Shown here one piece after another: positions 28,439 through 36,006 of a stretch of 64,000 nt of DNA (within the stretch, counting starts at the first letter, position 1; every line of letters starts with the position of its first letter). The DNA is taken from the NCBI GenBank assembly GCA_013177945.1, contig JABLXW010000020.1, positions 62,001 through 126,000 of the forward strand. Reading direction: 5' to 3'. This stretch comes from Bacillota bacterium (lineage in GTDB: Bacteria > Bacillota > DSM-12270 > Thermacetogeniales > Thermacetogeniaceae). The translations under genes were made by a program, and so were the position numbers. The notes under the pieces were generated by a model. It did no database searches and had not been told where the DNA came from. It worked only from the letters and a program-made list of their open reading frames with translations.

Positions 28439-29027
28439 ATTGCAACAACCTCCTCAGGACCGGTTCCTCAAGGCCTTTAATGAGGGAAGCGGCCAGCACC
28501 TCCGCCCGAGGATTGATCTCTTTTGCCTTCGCCATGAGGCTCTGCAGGGCACTTTCACTCGCTTCGTCGATCTTGCTGGCAACGACCAGATCTGCCTCCG
28601 AGATCTGGGCAAAGATCAGTTCCGGCATGATCTCCGTAAGCTCTTCCCAGCGGCCGGTATCGGCAATAACCAGGGTGAATATATTGTCAATTCCTTTCCC
28701 GTACTTCCCGAGAGTATTCAGTATCGTGCTGGGTCTGGCAATCCCGGTGGCTTCGATGATCAGCCAGTCGGGGTTAAACCGTTCCGCGATCTGGTTCACC
28801 GCAAGGGTCAGTTCACCAGTCAGTTGACAACATATACAGCCCCCGTAGATCTCCCGTACCTGGAAGCCCTCCCGGGCAAGAAACCGGTCGTCGATCCCTA
28901 CTTCTCCGGCCTCATTCTCGATGATGACAACTCTCTGCTCCTTCTGCACGACCAGGTACCCGGCAAGATGCCTGATGAACGTGGTCTTTCCGGAGCCCAG
29001 GAAGCCGCCTACCAGAACGACCCTCAT
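28425..29027 (-). CDS. CobW/COG0523-type metal-handling GTPase, short form
   Basis: 200 residues of the G3E GTPase family. P-loop GGFLGSGKTT (residues about 7-16), the ENEAGEVGID motif, and the metal-binding CICC motif (Cys64, 66, 67) are all present. The usual C-terminal CobW domain is missing, so it is the G domain alone. G3E proteins insert or deliver metals; within an operon of corrinoid proteins, support of cobalt/corrinoid or zinc loading of the methyltransferases is plausible but inferred. ATG at 29025-29027 behind AAGGGGG, directly after the DUF1638 gene. Confidence 0.88.
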   Translation of the reverse strand: MRVVLVGGFLGSGKTTFIRHLAGYLVVQKEQRVVIIENEAGEVGIDDRFLAREGFQVREIYGGCICCQLTGELTLAVNQIAERFNPDWLIIEATGIARPSTILNTLGKYGKGIDNIFTLVIADTGRWEELTEIMPELIFAQISEADLVVASKIDEASESALQSLMAKAKEINPRAEVLAASLIKGLEEPVLRRLLQYAYA

Positions 29028-29029
29028 GC

Positions 29030-29737
29030 CTACCCCCTTCCGAAATCAAACTGCGAAAGGTTCAAAATGGAATCCTTTATGTCCATGAAGTAGTCCATGG
29101 AAAGCTTTTCCCCGGGCTCCAGAACGATAAATCTTTCATCCCAGGGGCCGGTCAGCAGCTGCTTCAGCATCTGGAGGGATCCCTTCACCACCTGGTGCTT
29201 CAGCCCCAGCATTTCGGCGATTTCGTAAGACTTGGCCAGACAGGCATCGTCAAGGGGATAGGCCCCCGTATCGATCAGGACGAGCCGCCTGTAGTGCGCC
29301 AGCATCATTTTCAAAACCCGCTCCGCCCGCTCCCTGCCGTAGCGTTCGACGCAGCGCTCAAATTCCTTGATAATGTTGTTTTCGTTAACGATCCACCCTC
29401 TGGTCAAAAAGTAACTGACCATTTCCCGTGACAACTCTTCTCTCTTTTCATAGGACCCTAACAGGAGGGAGATGCAGTCGTCAACCCTGGGCACGATCAG
29501 CCGGGCGCCGGGAGAGTGCAGGCCCAGCAGCGAGTTGCCGCAGTACCCGTAGCAGAGGATGATGTCCTCCACATTGGTGATTCTGCTCACCGTTTCCTGC
29601 AGTTTCATACGCAGGGCCTCCGGGTGGTTGTGGAGCCCCGATTCCACCCAGATTACCGGGTGCCTCACCCCGGTCTCGGCAATTGCCATATTAACCTCAT
29701 CGCTTATGGTCTGACATGCGATAACGATCGTGCTCAT
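29030..29737 (-). CDS. DUF1638 protein
   Basis: 235 residues. The start IVIACQTISDEVN, the ILCYGYCGNSLLGLHSPGARLIVPRVDDCISLLLGS stretch and the acidic C-terminal region match DUF1638 proteins, which are often found with corrinoid-dependent methyltransferases in methanogens and acetogens; no activity is established. The conserved cysteines (YGYCGN, DDC) could bind metal. It lies between the corrinoid protein and the CobW-type GTPase, 12 and 2 nt away, within one operon. Confidence 0.82.
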   Translation of the reverse strand: MSTIVIACQTISDEVNMAIAETGVRHPVIWVESGLHNHPEALRMKLQETVSRITNVEDIILCYGYCGNSLLGLHSPGARLIVPRVDDCISLLLGSYEKREELSREMVSYFLTRGWIVNENNIIKEFERCVERYGRERAERVLKMMLAHYRRLVLIDTGAYPLDDACLAKSYEIAEMLGLKHQVVKGSLQMLKQLLTGPWDERFIVLEPGEKLSMDYFMDIKDSILNLSQFDFGRG

Positions 29738-29749
29738 GGCCGCGCAACC

Positions 29750-30427
29750 TCATCTGGCCGTCCTGTGGCAGGCAGCGTACCTGCCCTTGCCGCGTTCCTT
29801 AAGCAGCCTGCTGCAGAGTTCGGCGCCTTCTGTGCAATTCTTCGCCCAGTAGTCTGCGCCGGTGTAGCTGCAGACGACTTCATTCACCAGGCCCCCGATG
29901 ACGATCACCGGGCGCCGTTTCCCCATCCGCCTCTTTATCAGGCAAACGGTCTTTTTCATGGAATCGTATGCGTCAGAGATCAGGCCGGACAGGCAGAGTA
30001 TGGGAGCGCCGGTTTGCCGGAGCTTTTCCAGGAATGTCACCGGAGACACGTTGACGCCCACATCAAGCACCTCCAGCCCGTAATGGCGCATCGTCACAAT
30101 CGTAATGTTTTTGCCTATATCATGGATGTCCTTTTCCACGGTGCCGAACACAACCTGAGGAGGCCGGCCCTGGCCTGCGGCCCCACCGGCGGGTCCCAAC
30201 ACAACCTGCTGGGCGCGCTTGTAGATATCGGCGGCCATCACCACATCGGCCAGGAAGTACTCCCCCCTGTTGTACCTTTCCAGCACAATCTCCACCCCGG
30301 TCCTTACCTCCTCCAGGAGCATAAAGGGATCCATCCCCCTTGCCAGGCCGTTGCGGACCAGGGAAATGGCCTTTTCCTCCTGGATCCCTGCAACAGCAGA
30401 AACTATGAGCTTGCGCACCGCCTCCAT
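29750..30427 (-). CDS. Corrinoid (methyl-carrier) protein
   Basis: 225 residues with the two modules of MtaC/MtvC-type proteins: a helical cap (about residues 1-75, ending YFLADVVMAADIYKRA) and a B12-binding Rossmann domain with DIHDIGKN, giving His102 as the lower cobalt ligand, then VSPVTFLEKL and VIGGLVNE. It carries methyl groups between methyltransferase I and II. It differs clearly from the corrinoid protein at 33781, so the operon has two carrier types, perhaps for two substrates. It follows the GntR-family regulator. Confidence 0.92.
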   Translation of the reverse strand: MEAVRKLIVSAVAGIQEEKAISLVRNGLARGMDPFMLLEEVRTGVEIVLERYNRGEYFLADVVMAADIYKRAQQVVLGPAGGAAGQGRPPQVVFGTVEKDIHDIGKNITIVTMRHYGLEVLDVGVNVSPVTFLEKLRQTGAPILCLSGLISDAYDSMKKTVCLIKRRMGKRRPVIVIGGLVNEVVCSYTGADYWAKNCTEGAELCSRLLKERGKGRYAACHRTAR

Positions 30428-30445
30428 CGCCGATCACTTCCCCTC

Positions 30446-31165
30446 TCATGGTCGTGAAACAGCCTTCAAAGTAAAACGGTCGCCGCGGCAGATCATCTTC
30501 GACCATCCGATGGGCCGGTTCTTTGCGGCATAGATGATCTGTTCTATGCACAGGGCGGGAAGTCCTGCCCTGGCATCCAGCAGCTCTGCCTCCTCCTTTG
30601 TCAGGATGCAGGGAGAAACCTCCAGGACATTTTTCACAGATACCAGCTCGGTGTGCCGGGCTACCAGGTCCGGAAAGGCGGCGTAGGCGATTTCCTTTTC
30701 CAGCAGAGGAGCTCCTCTGACATAAGGCAGAAAGCGGGAGTCAACGGCAACCGGCCCCCTTTCATCAGAAAGGATGCGCCTGATCTTCAGAACTTTGTTC
30801 CCCTTTTTCACACCCAACTTGTGCGAAATCTTTTCATCTGCAGGAATAATTTCCACCTCATGGAGCTGGACGCCGAACCCCCTGTTCTTCTCAAAGATCT
30901 TTTCTTCAGAGAAATCCAGCACCAGGGTGTCCATGCGGGGGGATGCAACAAAGCTCCCCTTCCCCTGGACGGACTCGATATAGCCGTCTTTTGCCAGCAG
31001 CTCCAGCCCGTGGCGCACGGTCATGTGGCTGACACCGTACTGCCTGGCGAGCTGGGCTGTTGAGGGGATCATGTCTCCGGGCTTCAGTTCGCCCCGGTCG
31101 ATTTTGGTTTTGAGGTCTTCCGCCACCCGGTAGTAGGCGGGAACAAAAGAGGTGCGGGTCTTCAT
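30446..31165 (-). CDS. GntR-family regulator (HutC/UTRA subfamily)
   Basis: About 239 residues: an N-terminal winged helix (YRVAEDLKTKIDRGELKPGD, PSTAQLARQYGVSHMTVRHGLELLAKDGYIE) and a UTRA ligand-binding domain (KVLKIRRILSDERGPVAVDSRFLP). The ATG at 31163-31165 is where homology begins; a GTG or TTG further up is possible. It lies inside the methyltransferase operon between the UroD-type genes and the second corrinoid gene and probably responds to the methylated substrate or a product. No operator was identified. Confidence 0.88.
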   Translation of the reverse strand: MKTRTSFVPAYYRVAEDLKTKIDRGELKPGDMIPSTAQLARQYGVSHMTVRHGLELLAKDGYIESVQGKGSFVASPRMDTLVLDFSEEKIFEKNRGFGVQLHEVEIIPADEKISHKLGVKKGNKVLKIRRILSDERGPVAVDSRFLPYVRGAPLLEKEIAYAAFPDLVARHTELVSVKNVLEVSPCILTKEEAELLDARAGLPALCIEQIIYAAKNRPIGWSKMICRGDRFTLKAVSRP

Positions 31166-31285
31166 CAAAATCTTACACACTCCCGTGAACACGGGCACCC
31201 GCCGCCCCGGCGGAGAGACAGGTGCCCGGTCTATGTTTTTTTAATACACCCGATAAATCCGGAAACTCTCCCCAAGGCAGGCAGT

Positions 31286-32392
31286 CTAACCCCTGACTGA
31301 ATCGATCATCGCCTTGACGTTTTCCGGTTTGGCGTTGGGAGGAATGTCGCAGCCCTGGGCGAGGATGAATCCGGAGGGCCCGATGTTCTCGATCAGACGC
31401 CTGCAATAGCCGTAAACCTCATCCGGAGTTCCCAGGGACAGCAGGGCCGCCGGCACATCCCCCATGATGCACATGTGGTCCCCGAGAATCTCCTTGGCCT
31501 TGAAGATGTCGGTGGACCCGTCCGGGGAGAAGACGCACTTACCCCTGGGAAGCTCCCGCAGGTATTCCAGGTCCCTGGTCCAGCTGGAATCGAAATGCAG
31601 AATGGCAATTACTCCTTCCTCAACCACCGTTTCCACCAGCTGCTTGAAATAGGGAAAAACAAACCTCCTCCACAGCCGCGGAGACAAAAACTCGCTCGCC
31701 GAACGCCAGCCCCCTACCCAGACACCGAGGGGTTTGGTGGCGCGCAGCGACTTTCTGGCGTTTTCAACTATGTCCACCATGGCCGCATCCATGGCAGCCT
31801 GAACTTTATCGGGAATCCTGTAAAGGTCCTTCAAAAAAGCCTGCAAAGACCGGCCTCCGCAGAAGTTTTCATACGGGATGGTGAGGTTTCCTCCCCTGAA
31901 AAGCACAATCCCCCGATTTTTCAAATTTTCTGCAGCCTTAGGTTGATACGCCAAAAACGGCTGCAGTTTTTCCCCTAAATTATCGAGCCTGTCCCTGTAG
32001 TACTCCATGAGAAAACGGTTGTAACCCTTTTCAACTATAGCATCGTAATCTTCCACCGTCATCAGTTCCTGCTCGTCGATCTGCCAGAGTTCGTCATCCG
32101 GCAGATCCCTGCCCGGTATCTTAATTTTAGAGAGCCAGAGGGTTTGGAGGGTCAGAACATAGAATGAAGCCCCTTGCAAGCCGTCGACCTCACCCAGCCT
32201 GGAGAAGGATTCAAGGATGGTCTTATGAGACAATTCGGGGTCCATACAAAAATCCGCCAGCTTGACACCCATATGCCTGGCGCAGAACGAATCTCCCAGG
32301 GGCACCACCGGCACCCGGTCGGGCTTGCCCAGGGCCACGGCCGTCTTGATGCGGTTTAAGCGCTCCTCGTACAGCTCCCTGGCAGTTGCCAT
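31286..32392 (-). CDS. UroD/MtaA-superfamily corrinoid methyltransferase (copy 1)
   Basis: 368 residues of the uroporphyrinogen-decarboxylase-like methyltransferase superfamily (MtaA, CmuA, MtvB). The barrel motifs NLTIPYENFCGGRSL, LHFDSSWTRDL and GCDIPPNAKPENVKAM are visible; the His of LHFD and the Cys of GCD are at the usual zinc-ligand positions, with Asp where MtaA has Cys. With a corrinoid protein and a methyl-THF methyltransferase alongside, it is best read as methyltransferase I, moving a methyl group from an unknown donor (perhaps a methoxylated aromatic) to the corrinoid. The first 33 residues are identical to copy 2. Confidence 0.87.
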   Translation of the reverse strand: MATARELYEERLNRIKTAVALGKPDRVPVVPLGDSFCARHMGVKLADFCMDPELSHKTILESFSRLGEVDGLQGASFYVLTLQTLWLSKIKIPGRDLPDDELWQIDEQELMTVEDYDAIVEKGYNRFLMEYYRDRLDNLGEKLQPFLAYQPKAAENLKNRGIVLFRGGNLTIPYENFCGGRSLQAFLKDLYRIPDKVQAAMDAAMVDIVENARKSLRATKPLGVWVGGWRSASEFLSPRLWRRFVFPYFKQLVETVVEEGVIAILHFDSSWTRDLEYLRELPRGKCVFSPDGSTDIFKAKEILGDHMCIMGDVPAALLSLGTPDEVYGYCRRLIENIGPSGFILAQGCDIPPNAKPENVKAMIDSVRG

Positions 32393-32543
32393 TTACGCCA
32401 CCCCCAGCATCTTTTTGGCAATCTCCACACCTGCCGGGGCGTCCACGCAGTAAGCATCCGCCCTCGCGTATCTGCAGGTGGCCTCATCCACGGGTCCTCC
32501 GCCCACCAGGACCTTCACTCCCTCCCGGAGCCCGGCCTGCTCC
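32295..32543. repeat. 249-bp direct repeat, copy 1
   Basis: Appears base-for-base identical to 33683-33931. It spans the first 98 bp of the UroD-type gene and the last 151 bp of the preceding corrinoid gene; outside it the two UroD genes diverge sharply. This indicates a recent duplication or gene conversion. Confidence 0.85.
32393..32543 (-). pseudogene. C-terminal remnant of a corrinoid protein gene
   Basis: About 49 codons (EQAGLREGVKVLVGGGPVDE ... AKKMLGVA) identical to the C-terminus of the corrinoid protein at 33781. Upstream of the repeat edge the sequence loses similarity; a TTG-started frame to 32587 exists but lacks the cobalt-binding His. It is a duplication scar and cannot bind corrinoid. 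Confidence 0.85.
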
Positions 32544-32673
32544 GGAACCTCGACGGCAATCTCCGGTTCGTCAGGGCCTTCCCCCAAGGAATCCCGTCAG
32601 GTCGATACAGACCCGGGCGCCCGCTTCCGGGGGGAAGAGATGCGGGCACCCGGACAGGCAAATCCGGAAGGAC

Positions 32674-33780
32674 TCAACCCTTGGCAGACTCGATCATCGC
32701 CTTGACGTTTTCCAGCTTCGCAGTTGTGGGTATGTCGCAGCCTGATGACAAAATAAAGCCGGCGGGGCCGATGTTGTCAATCAATTTCCGGCAGTAACTA
32801 TACACATCATCCGGGGTTCCCAGGGCAAACATAGAGGCAGGCACATCCCCCATGATGCACATGTGATCTCCCAGGATCTCCTTGGCCTTGAAGATGTCGG
32901 TGGCTCCGTCCAGCGCCAGCACGCACTTTCCCTTCGGGAAGGCGCGCAGGTATTCAAGATCCCGGGTCCAGTTGGAATCAAAATGCAGAATCGCGATCAC
33001 GCCTTCGTCCGTGACGGCTTCAACCAGCTGCTTGTAATACGGAAAAACGAACTTCTGCCACAGCCGCGGGGACAGAAACTCGCTGGCAGAGCGCCAGCCC
33101 CCGACCCAGACGGCAATCGGCTTCAGGTTCTGGCAAAGAGCCTTTGCGTCGTTGATGATTTCCGCCATGGCTACGTCCATGGCAGCCCTTACCTTGTCCG
33201 GCAGCCGGTAAAGATCCCTCAGAAAAACGCTCAAAGAGCGACCGCCGCAAAAGTTTTCGTAAGGTATGGTTAAAACCCCCGGCGACAGGGGAACGAGCCC
33301 CTGCTCTTCCGTAGCCCTGATGGTCTGCGGGATGCTCTCTAAAAAGGGTCTGACTTTTTCCTGCACGTTGCCCAGCCTGTTGGTGAAATAATCGTTCAGG
33401 AAATAACCATACCCCTTGTTGATGATAACGTCGTAGTCCTCTTCTTTCATCAATTCCTGTTCATTAACCTGCCAGAGGTCGTCATCAGGGAGATCGCGTC
33501 CAGGTATTTTCACATCGGAAAGCCACAGGAGGCAGAGGGAGTAAACATTGTACGTGGTTTGCTGGATCCCGTCCACATCCCCCAGCTGCGCAACGGCCCT
33601 GAGAATGGTTTCATTGGCAAGCATCGGCTCCGTACAAAACCTCGAGAGCTTAACGTTCATGTACTTTGCAAACACGGCGTTGCCCAGGGGCACCACCGGC
33701 ACCCGGTCGGGCTTGCCCAGGGCCACGGCCGTCTTGATGCGGTTTAAGCGCTCCTCGTACAGCTCCCTGGCAGTTGCCAT
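32674..33780 (-). CDS. UroD/MtaA-superfamily corrinoid methyltransferase (copy 2)
   Basis: 368 residues, same length and fold as copy 1: VLTIPYENFCGGRSL, LHFDSNWTRDL, GCDIPTTAKLENVKAM. The shared Asn-Phe-Cys-Gly and His/Cys zinc-site positions suggest the same chemistry, while scattered differences through the substrate barrel suggest another donor or specificity. It follows immediately (no gap) the stop of the corrinoid protein gene at 33781, so the carrier and this methyltransferase I are the natural pair. Confidence 0.88.
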   Translation of the reverse strand: MATARELYEERLNRIKTAVALGKPDRVPVVPLGNAVFAKYMNVKLSRFCTEPMLANETILRAVAQLGDVDGIQQTTYNVYSLCLLWLSDVKIPGRDLPDDDLWQVNEQELMKEEDYDVIINKGYGYFLNDYFTNRLGNVQEKVRPFLESIPQTIRATEEQGLVPLSPGVLTIPYENFCGGRSLSVFLRDLYRLPDKVRAAMDVAMAEIINDAKALCQNLKPIAVWVGGWRSASEFLSPRLWQKFVFPYYKQLVEAVTDEGVIAILHFDSNWTRDLEYLRAFPKGKCVLALDGATDIFKAKEILGDHMCIMGDVPASMFALGTPDDVYSYCRKLIDNIGPAGFILSSGCDIPTTAKLENVKAMIESAKG

Positions 33781-33931
33781 TTACGCCACCCCCAGCATCT
33801 TTTTGGCAATCTCCACACCTGCCGGGGCGTCCACGCAGTAAGCATCCGCCCTCGCGTATCTGCAGGTGGCCTCATCCACGGGTCCTCCGCCCACCAGGAC
33901 CTTCACTCCCTCCCGGAGCCCGGCCTGCTCC
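33683..33931. repeat. 249-bp direct repeat, copy 2
   Basis: Partner of 32295-32543. Here the repeat lies in intact genes (5' end of UroD copy 2 and 3' end of the complete corrinoid gene), so this is probably the source copy. Confidence 0.85.
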
Positions 33932-34410
33932 AGGGCTTCGACGGTGGCCTTCAGGCTTTCAAAGCTGGTGGTCAGCAGGCAGGATAAACCCACAAGCTGC
34001 GGTTTGTGCTCCCTTACCGCCTCCACAAACTTCTGGACGGGGACATCCACTCCCAGGTCGATCACGTTGAAGCCGTTGCTGGTGAAGACAAGGGCCACGA
34101 TGTTCTTGCCGATGTCGTGAATGTCGCCGGCCACCGTTCCCAGCACCATCGTCCCGACGGTCTCCCCCGTCCTTCCCTTGAGTTTTTCCTGCAAGGGCTC
34201 TACCGCCTTTTTAAAAATATCTGCTGCCATGATCAGCTCGGAAAGGTAATACTCCTGGGCCTGGTAGCGTTCTCCGATGATCTCCATTCCCTTTTGCAGT
34301 GCTCCGAAGATCTGCTCCGGAGGAACTCCCTCCTCCAGCTGCCTCTTCACCTCGGCGTAAACCTCTTCCTCCATCAGGTCGCCCATGAAGGTAGCCAAAG
34401 ACTCGCCCAT
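33781..34410 (-). CDS. Corrinoid (methyl-carrier) protein
   Basis: 209 residues: helical cap (EEEVYAEVKRQLEEGVPPEQ, ending YYLSELIMAADIFKKAVEPL) and B12 domain with GDIHDIGKNIVALVFTSNGF, His98 being the cobalt ligand, then SCLLTTSFESLKATVE and KVLVGGGPVDE. ATG at 34408-34410, 8 nt after GGAGGGG; a longer frame upstream lacks a better site. It lies between the methyl-THF methyltransferase and the UroD-type gene, giving a complete MT-II/carrier/MT-I set like MtvABC of acetogens. Confidence 0.93.
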   Translation of the reverse strand: MGESLATFMGDLMEEEVYAEVKRQLEEGVPPEQIFGALQKGMEIIGERYQAQEYYLSELIMAADIFKKAVEPLQEKLKGRTGETVGTMVLGTVAGDIHDIGKNIVALVFTSNGFNVIDLGVDVPVQKFVEAVREHKPQLVGLSCLLTTSFESLKATVEALEQAGLREGVKVLVGGGPVDEATCRYARADAYCVDAPAGVEIAKKMLGVA

Positions 34411-34552
34411 TTTTGCTTCCCCTCCAGTCTGAAATAGTCTCTTCACACCTGCTTCACCGCCGGAAGCGCATACATCGAAGGAAACTTCGGTTTAACCGTT
34501 TACCCCATCTCCACCTCCCCACCGGAAAATTGAAGGCGTGCCACCTAGACTT

Positions 34553-35344
34553 TCATATCATCCCTCTGCGGTAAGCGTTCAGATAGGCGCGGCAGTAGCG
34601 GTCCTTCCCGATCAAGGCTTCCGTGGTGTAAATGCTCCCCATCAGGTCTCGATCGAGGGGATCGAGAATCGCCGAATCCATTCCCTCGTAGAGGGCAATG
34701 ATCAGGAAATGGCGGTTGATTACCTTTCGCTTCGGCAGTCCGAAGGAGATGTTGCTTAAACCGGAAGTGATCTTCACCTGCGGAAACTCTTTCTTGATGC
34801 GGCGCATCACTTCCACGAATTTCAACATCGACTGGCCGTCGGTAGAAAGGGCGATCACGAGGGGGTCGATGTAGATCCTGTCGGGCGAGATCCCGAATTC
34901 CTGAGCCTTGCCGAGCAGGCTTCTGGCAATGTCCAGGCGAGTCTCCACGTCTTTCGGGATCCCTCTGTCGTCGAGGGTGAGTGCAATCACATCCCAGCCG
35001 TACTGCTTCGCCAGGGGGAAAATCCTCTCCGGCTTGTCCCCTTCCCCGGAAACGGAATTGATCAACCCCCGCTCACCGGCATAAGGGATCACCTCAGCCA
35101 GAGTCTCGGGGCTGGGGCTGTCCAGACACAGGGGGATGTGCACCACTTCCCGCACCGTCTCCACCAGCCACCGCAGGCTTTCCACTTCCCTGCCCGGCTC
35201 GGTCCCGGCGCAGAGATCGAGATAATCGGCGCCGGCAGCCTCCTGGTCACGGGCCAGCTTCTGGATAAACTCCCTGTCCCGCCTCGCGATGGCCTCACCC
35301 ACGGTTTTGAGGGTGCCATTAATCTTCTCACCGATGATAATCAT
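34553..35344 (-). CDS. Methyltetrahydrofolate:corrinoid methyltransferase (MT-II, DHPS-like barrel)
   Basis: 263 residues of the pterin-binding family (AcsE, MtvA, MtgA). Motifs: IIIGEKINGTLK at the N-terminus, AGADYLDLCAGTEP, LINSVSGEGDK, and TSGLSNISFGLPKRKVINRHF, all characteristic of methyl-THF methyltransferases. It would move the methyl group from the corrinoid protein to THF (or the reverse), feeding the Wood-Ljungdahl methyl branch. First gene of the operon, 139 bp after a consensus promoter. No reductive activator of corrinoid is in this cluster. Confidence 0.92.
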   Translation of the reverse strand: MIIIGEKINGTLKTVGEAIARRDREFIQKLARDQEAAGADYLDLCAGTEPGREVESLRWLVETVREVVHIPLCLDSPSPETLAEVIPYAGERGLINSVSGEGDKPERIFPLAKQYGWDVIALTLDDRGIPKDVETRLDIARSLLGKAQEFGISPDRIYIDPLVIALSTDGQSMLKFVEVMRRIKKEFPQVKITSGLSNISFGLPKRKVINRHFLIIALYEGMDSAILDPLDRDLMGSIYTTEALIGKDRYCRAYLNAYRRGMI

Positions 35345-35482
35345 CCGGCCAATCCCCTTTTGCGCTTAAAGTTTCCTCGGGAATTCTCCCTCTTTCACCG
35401 GGGCCGCCCCGGCGATGCTTCCGGAGCCGGAGCACAGCCCGCACCAACTTCTTCAACATGGATATATAACTAGATTACTTTA

Positions 35483-35511
35483 ATTATATGATAACTCTGC
35501 CGGGAGATCAA
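35483..35511 (-). promoter_or_regulatory. Sigma-A promoter of the methyltransferase operon
   Basis: On the minus strand TTGATC (35506-35511) and TATAAT (35483-35488) are 17 bp apart. It precedes the methyl-THF methyltransferase by about 140 bp and is the only strong promoter found in unit A. Confidence 0.8.
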
Positions 35512-35590
35512 CCAATTTATTGTCCGCTTCCTCGGTGTTGAAAACCGGCCCGGGCCTCAAGCCAGGCCCCGCTCAAACAAGGGGAAGTAA

Positions 35591-35944
35591 GTAAAATTAC
35601 GCCGCAGGCACGGCTTCGAACCGAAAGAACCCGCACTTGTGAACGATTACGAAACGTTGCTGCTGACGATCCAATCGGGATTTGGAATAGCGGTGCTGTC
35701 GGCCAACATGAAAAAACAAAGCAATCCGTGCAGCACCTTTGTCGATATTGAGGACGAAGACTGCGTCATTACAAGAAGCATAATATACAAATCCAGCAAC
35801 ACCAATCCTGCCATCCCCCTTTTTCTCAAGCAGTTCGATTACCTGAAGAACGAACTGCTGCTCCATCAATACGCAAGAAAAACGATGAGCAACGAAATGT
35901 TCCCGTTCCGCAAAAAAATAAAAACAGACCTGCCGTTACCTTGA
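35591..35944 (+). pseudogene. LysR-type regulator, C-terminal effector-domain remnant
   Basis: An in-frame stretch RRHGFEPKEPALVNDYETLLLTIQSGFGIAVLSANM continuing to FLKQFDYLKNELL resembles the C-terminal part of LysR effector domains (the 'aGxGiailp' turn and closing helix). There is a stop at 35588 and no DNA-binding domain. Base composition is more AT-rich than its surroundings, as expected of foreign or decayed DNA. It lies near the unit A/B junction and points away from the methyltransferase operon. Confidence 0.6.
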
Positions 35945-36006
35945 AAAACAAACCGGCCAGTTGAGAAAATCAAGCAGGCCGGCCGCGCAAACTGCTGCTT
36001 ATGACA

